A stretch of DNA of 64,000 nt, from NCBI GenBank assembly GCA_037178975.1, contig JASJZH010000004.1:9734001-9798000 (forward strand), given 5' to 3'. The translations under genes were made by a program, and so were the position numbers. Below the pieces are notes generated by a model. The model searched no databases and was not told where the DNA came from. It saw only the letters and a list, made by a program, of their open reading frames with translations. Within the stretch, counting starts at the first letter, position 1; each line of letters opens with the position of its first letter. Below are positions 55,266 to 64,000 of the stretch, piece after piece. Origin of the DNA: Oscheius tipulae. Taxonomy: Eukaryota; Nematoda; Chromadorea; Rhabditida; Rhabditidae.

Positions 55266-57651
55266 ATGATAGACAGTAGTAAAGACGAGAAGCCGGTTGT
55301 GACTAGAAGGTCCAAGAGTCTCTGTCGGAAAACCGTTAACTTTCAGAAAGAGACGGTTCAATAGTCTTCCAGCTCTCTACCATCGAACTAAAGTCGTTCA
55401 GGCTCGACATTATTGCCCCAAAATCTGTGCAGTTTGTGGAAGAAAAGCTAACGGATACCATTATGAGGCTCCAACATGTTGCGGTTGTAAGGCATTCTTT
55501 AGGCGGATCGTCCTGGCACAGGTCTTCTATACTTGTGATCGAGAGGGAAGTTGTGTCATTACTTCAGGTTTGAGTCTTTTAAGGCGGTAACAAGTGAAAT
55601 TCAGAGAACAGGGTCTTCTGTAGGTCTTGTCGCTTCGAGAAGTGTGTGGCAGTTGGGATGAATCCTCAAGGTAAGATGGAAGCTTGAGAGGATTCCTATT
55701 GAAAGAACGCAAATCCACCATCTAGATCAATCTGGATGCTGGAGTACAAACTACGGATCTCGACAGTGAGACTGTCGATTCAGGAAATTACTTATTGAGT
55801 AGTTTTCGGGTGTTCACCGCATAGTTTTCTAACGAGAATAGGGTCAAAAACATTTCGCTCTTTATTTTTATATGGACCTGTTGATATGTTACCAGTATTC
55901 AAGGATAAGCCGACTTCTGTATTGATAGACGGACCGAAATAGTCTCACCATATCGACAATGTATTGTCCAAGCTCCACACAAAAAATACGATAACAATAC
56001 ATAGGATTTAGGCATTCGAACGGACGACAATCTCGAAGCTAATCCAGTAGTTCAGCGAATAGCCGTGAGGAAGAGCAGTGAGGCTAGCACTTCTCGCGAT
56101 ACTGTAAGTCTCCGTATTCTCTTTTATCACAAATCTTTTAGCTCCCAGTCTATTTCTCTCCCTCTAAGGGTTTGGAAGTCTCCGGATTGATAGATACTCT
56201 CCTAAATTTTGAACTCGATAAAAAGATTGGCGGTAAACAAAGAAGGGATGTCGGGAAACGATTGGAAGTTACCAAGAAAACTAAAGATTTTAAGTTTTTG
56301 CAGGAATATCTAGCGATTAGGTGAGTTACAATAAACATGGACAGTCCAATTTCCAGTAAAATCCATGCGGACAACGATCTGAAAGACTCTTTTGACTTCA
56401 TAACGCGTCACCCCGTTTTCTCTCCTCAGGACAAAAAAGATCAATCAGCCCTACTGAACCAGGAGATCCTTCCCCTCTTCAATTTCCAACAAGCCTTTTC
56501 GTTCTTTGAACGGAAGGATGACTCAGTTGACAGGTAATTATTAAGAAAAAAAAGTTACTAGGACGACCCGTTCTGTTCTTTGCAACTCTCCCCCCGAAAT
56601 TGACCGGTCGCGTGCAAAGGTCATGACGGAAATTCGTCGAAGTGACAGATCAACCCGCTGCCGATTTTCAGCTCAAACCCGATTCGCAAAGTGATTGAGA
56701 GAAGTCTAATCGACCCAATTGAACGAATTGACATGAAACGGAAGGAGCACGTGCTGCTAAAGGCATTGCTTCTTTGCCAAGCAGGTGAGTGGGGGTAGGG
56801 AGCAAGAGATCAACAGAACCGGGTGCATTCTGTTCCTGACTGCAGTAAGCCTGTACTTTTCCATGTTCGATGGCTCGAAATCCAAAAAGCATGTAACTCC
56901 TAGAGAAAAAAATTATAAGTTGGGAAACTGCTCGTTGGATTATCTAGAATGAAGAATTTGATCTGTGACGAGAGTCAAGATTCAAAATTGGCGCTTTCAT
57001 TGGCTTCATACTTTTCTATTGGTTACGTACAGTTATTTACATTCAGGGACAGTGAAGTAAAAAGCTGGGCGTTAAAAGGAGAAGTGTCAAATTCTAGAGC
57101 TACCTAAGAGTCCGAATCCTGTCGGTTTCTAGACAGACCTTGTTCACAATGAAAATCTAATACACTCACATATTTCAGTTCTGTAAAAATGTGTAAAAAT
57201 GAAGACACGTCTATCAAGTTCTAACAAGAGAAATTGACTGTAGACACTCTTGTCGAAAGAGTTGTAAGCTACAGTTAGATAGAAGGCAATGCAAAGCTCG
57301 GGAAGATGGTTACAGTGACTCCAAAAGCTTAGCTTAAATGCACTATGGCATAATCTATAAAACTTTCTTTTTTTAGATCTTTCTACTCTCTCAAACGAGT
57401 CCAAAGCAGCTCTGGAAGAACACAAACTCGCGCTGGCAAGAGCTTTGTTCAGTCACTGCTTAACAGAAGAGTATGGTATTCTTTAATGAAGTACCACAAA
57501 TACTTTCAGTGAATCCGGACCATCGAGATTTGTAAACTTGCTCTCTGTCATGAACACTGTCATTGGTCTCACTGCTCTACAGAAAGATATGCTGTTCTAT
57601 CTCAAGATGACTGTCCCTGTAAAAGAAGAACCAATAGATCCAGACTACTGA
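55266..57651 (+). CDS. Nuclear hormone receptor (NHR 3 of 4)
   Basis: Nine exons, all in phase: 55266-55355, 55402-55567, 55605-55670, 56012-56103, 56142-56320, 56357-56533, 56672-56784, 57377-57470, 57510-57651, coding for 372 residues. A basic N-terminus (MIDSSKDEKPVVTRRSKS) precedes the first finger, CAVCGRKANGYHYEAPTC, with P-box CCGCKAFFRR. The second finger is CDREGSC, CRSCRFEKCVAVGMNPQG. The ligand-binding domain starts at LEVSGLIDTLLNFEL, with ILPLFNFQQAFSFFERKDD and KEHVLLKALLLCQA. The C-terminus is acidic (PVKEEPIDPDY). It is the sister of NHR 4, sharing the CAVCGRKANGYHYE and GMNPQGIR segments, and differs from the 21-30 kb pair. Confidence 0.93.
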
Positions 57652-58467
57652 TATTGGGTACATTAGACGAGAAAGATCCGAGATTGTTCCAGATTGTGAA
57701 TAAATGTTTATAGTTGCGACTTCTACGGGAAAGTTAAATGGCACAATTAGAGCATGATAGTTTCTCGCAAGAGACAAACAAACACGGAGCTATCACGGAA
57801 TGTGTGTTTCCAGACACTAGTTCATTCTGATTTCACTTGACAACTCAATGTGACAAGGAAGCACCGAGGAACCATAGGCAGAACAGAGTCTGTCTGCTAT
57901 ACCTTCCAAGGATTATCCTACCTTCACAATTTACAAGAGGCGTCTGCGACACAAGTCAACTCTAATCTGGAACAAGACTTGACAATGTTTGTTACCTTTT
58001 CTGTCAAGACAAGTCAAGCTAATGCAAAAAAGAACCTTTTTTGAGTTGGCTAGTTACAGTTTTGATTGCTTTTTTGAAAAAAGAAAGTTATTACTTTTGC
58101 TCCTTGGAGAGTTCTTTGCAATGGACGACTCGGAATATAGTATCATCTTCGGAGGGCTCAGTATGAGCGGGATGGGAGGCATAGGTATTTTTTCTGCTTT
58201 CCCTTATGGCTTCAGAGAGTCTCTTAATACTGTGGAGATTTCAATTTTTTAGTCGTCAATTTAGACTTTTTTTGGTTCTCTCTTAATGCTTGCCTTCTGC
58301 CTGTCTGAAATTTGAATAAAGTAGCCTAACAAGGTTTTCACAAGAATACGGAAAGATAGAAAGACTTGTTGGACTAAAACAAGGAACCATACTGTTACTG
58401 TAGCTTTCAAAGAGATTGAGTAACAAATCAACTTTTCTCAAAAGAGAACAAACTATGCTCACGGAAG
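57652..58467. other. Intergenic, no gene assigned
   Basis: A plausible mini-exon at 58121-58186 (MDDSEYSIIFGGLSMSGMGG, donor GTATTT) may be an alternative first exon for the next gene. Nothing else is supported. Confidence 0.4.
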
Positions 58468-59265
58468 ATGGCTACTGCTACGATAGACAAGCCGGAGACT
58501 CTTCGAAACATGACTAGAGATCCAGAAGTTGGTAAGTCACTGAATAGACATTCAACGCATAAGTATCATCTCGAGTTTCATGAACAGCATTGCTCGTCTT
58601 GTCATTTCTCACTGCTTCATGCGATTTGAACATTTTCACGAGAAAATGGCACTTAAAAACTGTCTTCAAGACAAGTCTTCTGCGATTCAAGCACTTTCCG
58701 AAAGGTATAGTCTATCCCTTTCTACCGTATCCCCTCTACCCACGCTTTGTGATCACCTATTCTTGCAGCCGATTGCAGCCAGCGCTCGCGATCAGGGGTT
58801 CAGTCCCCCTTGGACCAATGAGTCATGCTTCCGAAGACAACATCAGTGCCAGATCATTTTTAGATCATTCTTGCACGAGTCGGCGGGCTGTCCGATTTGG
58901 TCAGTTCGGCAAGTCAGTCCGGGTTCGGGCACACGACCCAATCCTACCCGGCGCTCGCTCACTGCTGCTACACTTTCTCAGTCGCGTGCTACCTGCTGTG
59001 CGACTATCACTTTGACAGAGTGAGAGACCAGACAAGTCTTGATCAGAGAACGCCGGTCGAGTCTGTGAGAGTTTCAGAAGAGAATGGTAGTCAGATCCCA
59101 GTGGAAACCCTATAGTATTTTCTCTTATAATCTACCGTATCTCTTGGATTCCCTACCTTCCCGCCAATTCACTGATATATTACAGAAGCAGCTCCAGAGC
59201 CTCTGGAACACAAAAAGAAAAGCTCAAGAACTCTCAACCAAAGTACTGAGAAGAAAATTGAATGA
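58468..59265 (+). CDS. Small membrane protein of unknown function (170 residues)
   Basis: Five phase-consistent exons: 58468-58531, 58588-58704, 58769-58797, 58864-59086, 59186-59265. The product begins MATATIDKPETLRNM; it has two hydrophobic stretches, VALLVLSFLTASCDL and YPALAHCCYTFSVACYLLC, and a charged C-terminus (EAAPEPLEHKKKSSR). It could be a two-span membrane protein with both termini in the cytosol. Exon 2 is also open in another frame (IARLVISHCFMRFEHFHEK), and exon 3 uses a weak donor (GTTCAG), so the 5' part may be wrong. The exon 58864-59086 is the most convincing piece. No family recognised. It lies between the two plus-strand receptors. Confidence 0.5.
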
Positions 59266-60514
59266 CTCTCCTCATCGAAGAAGCCGTCATTATGCAAAAG
59301 AGCAAGTAAGACTTTCCTAATTTCTTGAACCTGTGCGCACAGCGTGACCACGAATCTATCCATATAATGTGCGATCAAAGTCGACATGACATTTCATCGT
59401 AAGTTTGAGACATAGAACCTTCCCAAAAGGTGTTTAAAACACCAAATGTCTGATGGTTCGAAATATGAGGAAGCTTTTTGAGGCTTAGGACCTGCTTACT
59501 TGGATAATTAGCAGCAGGGATTATGTATTCTGCCAAGTTTGTCTTAAGTCACTGATCTGTTTTAGTAAACGTAGTAAACCGGCTCGGTTAAGTAGTGACT
59601 TCTTCTTAAGAAAGCGTCGTACATACAGGCAGGTTTTGGAATACAAAAGGTCTCCAAAGGCTTTGTCAACAAGAATCAGCTGTTAAAAATGTTGCTGCGA
59701 AAATTTTTTAGTTGCCGATAAATTGGAGTACTAGGTGTCTTTTTTGGCACGCTTCATATGATAATCGCGTACTCTATCGTTTCTTTCTGTTACTAATTTC
59801 GCCAAGTATTTAAGAATGTCAGCCATTGTTGTTTTGAAGGCAATGGTTAGCTGTCAAGTGGAGGAAGAGGTAGAGCTTCAAACGCGCACCGTTTAACAAA
59901 ACCATATTGGTACTTGTCAAAGGAGCAGAGACCGTAAAATGTGTTCTTCTGATTCCCAGAAACAAGTGCTTAAGTTTGCCGGCTTTCTGGATTTTGTTGG
60001 TACTAGCTTAATTTGCAAACCCTTTTCTCTGAAATCGATTGAGTCCAGCTGACTAGGACAGCCCTTAGCAAGTCCTAGAGCGAGATACGGTGGATTGTGT
60101 GGGTGTTCGTCCTGGATTACGCCCAGAAAAATGTCTTTATGGCTAGATTCTTGTTCAGAAATGTAGGTATTTACGCTCTCTGACTCACAGTTTGTAATCT
60201 TGCACAATATTGTGGATCTTTAGAAGATATTTTGTAGCAATGACTCACGCACAACCGTATGCGTGGGCTAGCATAACCGTTTCCCTAAAAATGATTTCAG
60301 AGTTATCAGCGAATAAACGGTCTTTCTAAAACAATAACAGGCCTGTTTTCCATCCGGGCGCCTACACATGTTCATCGAACTGTACTCTCTTCAAGTGTGG
60401 TCTCTCGCGCAGAGAGAGGGAGAGAGACGGGTCACAGTGGGGGGAGACTAATAAAAAGCAAAAATGATTTGCCGACCCAGGTCTCTTTCTTTGAGTCATT
60501 TTGATTCATTTGTC
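59266..60514. other. Intergenic, no gene seen
   Basis: No frame with splice support. An AGAGAGGGAGAGAGACGG tract lies at about 60410-60432, just upstream of the next receptor. An alternative in-frame ATG for that receptor is at 60464. Confidence 0.55.
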
Positions 60515-62693
60515 ATGAGAGTTTACAGTCCGACTCTGAAGCCCAAGAGCCTGCGACACATCTGTCCGACTACGTGTGCTGTTTGTGGGAGGAAGGCCAA
60601 TGGATACCATTATGAAGTGAGTGAAGAGAGACAGAGAGACAGTGAGACAGGGAGTCAGAGAGACAATCCATATCATTTTCTCAATGCACCAATTCATCGC
60701 TGCAACTTTTTGATTCGTCTTTCTGTTTGTCAGTTTGAACCGGAACGACTCACATTAGGACACGCGCGCTCGGGTCGACAGCACTTCTTCCCGCGGGTCT
60801 GTTCGCCCAGTCTTCCCATCATCGATGAGACATTTTGGTGAACGGTTGTCCTGTTTTGACTTACCGGGAAGAAATCAAAAGAACATAGTTTTGCAGGCAC
60901 CTTCCTGTACCGGTTGCAAAACTTTCTTCAGGAGGATTGTGGTTTCACAAGCAGGTTTGAGCTGTCCAAAGGAGGGAAACTGTGTTACGAATTATGGTGA
61001 GTTTTAGGAACTGAGCGAGTATGGGAAAGGAAGGTCCGAAAACAAGCAAATGGGTAGCCAATGTAACAATATCGCAGCGACCAATTGATAGAGATCAGGA
61101 GCAGAGTGAAACTGATGTCTCTTTATCTCTTCTCCTCTTTGCCTATTCAAAGTTTATTCAGAACTTGGCAACTTCTGCCGGTCCTGCCGCTTCGACAAAT
61201 GTATCTTCGTTGGCATGAATCCTCAAGGTTCGTTCTGTTCCAGTTCTTGAACTGATCCCCTGTTTAGGAATCAGAATAGCTGATGGTCTCGACCAGAACA
61301 CAATTATCAAGGGAATCTTAGACAGAACTGACAGTAACAGAAGTTCCCCCCAGACTCCAGAATCTGTCACTCTCGCAGCTGAAGCAGAAAAGCTGATTGA
61401 CAGACTGCTTCTTTTTGAGGATCTCATCACCAAAGAGAGAGTCAAGGGAGAGTATCGCTTCGCCTCGGTTAAGAATTTCATCAGAAGAAATGGGAGCCCT
61501 TCCAGCCCCCATGGACAGACAGAGTATATTTCCGAAGAGTTCTGGCAAATTGTTGCTCCTTTCGAAACGTAAGATCTAAAAACTTTTCGTACAGAAAGTG
61601 TTTAGACAGAAAGAACTGTCCCTCTCTGATATCCTGTCAGGACTAGTTTACGCCACCCTGTTCTCATTCTTTGAGAGACTGGATGAGAAAGACAAAACGG
61701 TGCTTCTGAAACATGGAGCGCTGCTGATCTTCAACTTTGTTCAAGCTTATGAGTACTACAGAAGCAGGAGAGAAGAGCGTGATGAGGACATGGAGGTCGA
61801 TAGTCCGTAAGTTCATGTTTCGAATTGGATGATCATTAAGGACCTCTAACAGTGTAACGGCACTGAAAGTTCCGATGGATACTATCTCTTTGATAACGAT
61901 TGCAATTGAGAATACTAGAGTCTCGTCTTCAATATCGGAGACCACCCATTATGACTTTAAAGATCAAAAATTTATGAACTGAAAAGTTGATTAGAGCCGC
62001 GATGTTTTCTAAAATTCCGTCTGAAGGTTCGATTCCTTACCAAAGGTACTCTTGGTTTCAAAAGGCTGTTGAGTGAGGCAGAAGTATGGCAAACACATCA
62101 AAGTTCTTAACAACGCTAATTCTCAAAATGACTCAAAACCCGAATTCTACTATATTTCTATTCCCAGTCCACTAAGATCACGACCAGCCCCTCCAGCACA
62201 CAATTTGACCAACACTGATATTTTGATACACGCGCTCCTTCTCTCCAAGTTCGGCCTACAAACAGAGTGATGCGAATAGATCAACACCAATTTCAGAACC
62301 AGTCCCCTGGCCGAGAAGCTTCGTAGCCAAGTCATCGAGCCAATTTGTCGATTGAAAATCAGTCACAAGGAGTTTGTTCTTCTGAAGGCACTTCTCCTCT
62401 GCAATGCCAGTCTTCCCGATCTGTCTGATGAAGGATGGACACTGATTCAGGAAGAGAAAGACAAATTGTCCAGTGCACTCTTCAATCACTGTCTGTTTGC
62501 AAAGTAGGTGTTGTCCAAACCTCTAAAAAATCAAGGCTTCAGTGAATCCAATGGTCCAGCCAGATTTGGTGCCTGTTTAGCAGTGGTCAATTCCCTTCTG
62601 GCCATCACAAAACTTCAAAAGGATGTGCTACTTCTCTCAAGGAATGACTTGACGGGTGGAGGTGGTATTCTAGAAGAAGTGATCAATCATTGA
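60515..62693 (+). CDS. Nuclear hormone receptor (NHR 4 of 4)
   Basis: Nine exons in phase: 60515-60616, 60897-60996, 61162-61227, 61268-61568, 61606-61806, 62046-62072, 62168-62266, 62297-62503, 62543-62693; 417 residues. The first finger matches NHR 3 (CAVCGRKANGYHYEAPSC), but the P-box is CTGCKTFFRR. The second finger reads CPKEGNC, CRSCRFDKCIFVGMNPQG. In the ligand-binding domain: LIDRLLLFEDLITKERVK, FFERLDEKDKTVLLKHGALL, KEFVLLKALLLCNASL and LLAITKLQKDVLLLS. The 27-nt exon 62046-62072 has a poor acceptor and both flanking phases allow skipping, so it may be optional. An upstream in-frame ATG at 60464 would add 17 residues. The first intron begins GTGAGTGAAGAGAGACAGAG. Confidence 0.92.
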
Positions 62694-62851
62694 CAAGTTT
62701 GTTAAGCACAGAGTTCAAAACATATTTATTTGGAATAAAGAGTAGAGAGTACAAAAGTGACTGACCATTGAAAGAAAACAGTGTAAATGGAAAAGTGTAA
62801 TAACTGGCCCCAAAATGTAATTGAATCGTAGTTAATCGAGGTGCAAAGCCA

Positions 62852-63684
62852 TCAGGCATTCTTTACACAGGCCGGAGTGGAAGCAGCACAAAAGAAGATC
62901 AAGATGGTACAGGAGCCAGCCTGCATCTCACAATGGTAGCCTCTGCCACACCAAATTGAACGACAGCTTTCTGAAAAAATATTTTCAAGACGGTAAAATT
63001 TGATCTTACGCGGAGTTCCGATAGGGAAGTCATCATCGTGATGGTGTTTATGCCAACGCTCGTTAGCTTCATACTCTCCAGTCATAGTGGTCGAGTTTTC
63101 TCCTTCTGTTGCAGTGATGACGGTTGTTGGAGCTGCTTGACAAGAAGTGGCTGCAAAGAATTCAGTCTTCTGATGCTCAATTGTACTGTTGTTCAGTTAC
63201 TGAAGTTACTGTGAGATTCCTTTATGGAATAGGCCGTATCCCCCTACAACCACTGTAACCTATCCTAAGATTGACTGTCTTCCTGTCACAATATCCGGAC
63301 CAAAACTTTGTCGTAGCGTATTTACTGAGTAATTTGTTAAGAACCTGCTCCTGTAATGACATTATCCAAACCACACTTTGTCATCACATGCGCTACAGCC
63401 AGACTGGTCTTCGACGAGTTCGAAAGCGAATTGTAGAGATTTTGGTGATACAGCTCCAATTTTTAGACCAGCTGTTTTATGCCAAAGCCTGTACATATCA
63501 TCTAAGCGAACACCCGAAGGTCTAGTTTAATTGCGACTTGTTGATTAAATCTCAACCTTTCCAGATGCACTGTTCTTTAGATGTGAACAGAACTGAATAA
63601 AAGCCTTACGTGTGCCTCTTAAGAGCCGCAAAGTTTTAAAAGGAAACTCTTACCCAGGAGGAGAAGCAATACACAGATGAGCAT
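62852..63684 (-). CDS. Small Cys-rich secreted protein (96 residues)
   Basis: Exons 63684-63654, 63150-63010 and 62970-62852 join in phase. A signal peptide split by the first intron (MLICVLLLLLATSCQA) is followed by a Thr/Glu-rich linker, a His/Asp patch (HKHHHDDDF) that could bind metal, and a Cys module CRSIWCGRGYHCEMQ, GSCTILIFFC, PACVKNA with seven cysteines. Looks like an extracellular or defence-type peptide, but no named family is claimed. Confidence 0.75.
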
Positions 63685-63843
63685 GTTGTTATGATCTTCC
63701 ACACTCAACCCTTCTGTCTCATTATATATAGGTCTGCCTACCGGCAATGATTAGTCAAACCCTATGCTAATCGTTGTTTTTGCCTCTGGGACCCTGTTTT
63801 GGTACCACACACCACAACACACATTCTTTATTTTTCTGGTCAT

Positions 63844-64000
63844 TTAGCTAGTTTTTTGCTCCTGCCCAGACGGTGCGCCCTTGCCACCCTTCAGGCTCTT
63901 CATAATCTTCTTGCTCACCTTCTCCTTTATAATTTTCTGGACCTTCTTGCTGACGGCGGCGAAACAGAAATTCGAACTTTTAACCTCACTCCAGGTCACA
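63844..64000 (-). CDS. 3' end of a Lys-rich protein gene (cut by the window edge)
   Basis: A minus-strand frame runs from the edge to a TAA at 63846-63844 and ends VQKIIKEKVSKKIMKSLK, GGKGAPSGQEQKTS. AATAAA lies just downstream (about 63825-63830), marking a real 3' end. Basic and helical; function unknown. Confidence 0.6.
   Translation of the reverse strand, partial: VTWSEVKSSNFCFAAVSKKVQKIIKEKVSKKIMKSLKGGKGAPSGQEQKTS

Noticed and set aside
1-64000. CRISPR array, bacterial operons or prophage.
   Set aside because: Spliced eukaryotic genes throughout; no regularly spaced repeats with unique spacers.

Overview
The window is nuclear DNA from a nematode, most likely a free-living clade V (rhabditine) relative of Caenorhabditis. 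Four things point there. Genes are split by many short (about 45-150 nt) GT-AG introns with TTTCAG-type acceptors. Gene families are nematode-specific or nematode-expanded: serpentine chemoreceptors, divergent nuclear hormone receptors, C6-domain secreted proteins, a FOG-3-like BTG/Tob protein. Several starts lie directly behind a 3' splice acceptor, as expected for spliced-leader trans-splicing. A 119-nt 5S rRNA and two tRNAs are nuclear type. Gene spans below run from first to last coding base; exon limits were worked out by hand from splice signals and codon phase.

Layout. 16-5094 (-): adiponectin-receptor-like PAQR membrane protein, last exons off the left edge. 6371-9313 (+): sphingosine-1-phosphate lyase. 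9314-13627: repeat-rich DNA without a recognisable gene. 13628-16262 (+): FOG-3-like BTG/Tob gene followed by a 193-codon gene of unknown function. 16327-17732 (-): chemoreceptor. 18021-19254: dead mariner. 19836-21551 (+): SEP15/SELENOF-like ER thiol protein with Cys in place of Sec. 21772-24291 and 27814-29975 (-): a pair of related nuclear receptors, with a small gene and a broken coding fragment between them. 29976-36402: about 6.4 kb with no convincing gene. 36403-37320 (-): papain-family remnant. 37353-38530 (-): 331-residue protein of unknown function. 38803-39070: divergent tRNA-Gly/tRNA-Pro. 41979-42097: 5S rRNA. 42416-45018 (+): SRA/SRAB-type receptor with a 694-bp foldback repeat in an intron. 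46220-48986: a broken membrane-protein gene and a secreted-protein gene. 49570-54420: receptor fragment, a head-to-head pair of C6-domain secreted proteins, and a complete receptor. 55266-57651 and 60515-62693 (+): a second nuclear-receptor pair flanking a small membrane-protein gene. 62852-63684 (-): Cys-rich secreted peptide; 63844-64000 (-): 3' end of a Lys-rich protein.

The window joins a few conserved housekeeping or developmental genes (PAQR, S1P lyase, SEP15-like, FOG-3-like) to a chromosome-arm-like tract of tandemly duplicated environment-sensing genes and repeats. No operon is proven, but the FOG-3-like gene and its downstream neighbour are same-strand and about 360 bp apart. The most unusual structures are the intronic foldback repeat, the recurrent GAGACA-type microsatellite beside splice sites, and several coding fragments broken by frame changes or in-frame TAG codons.
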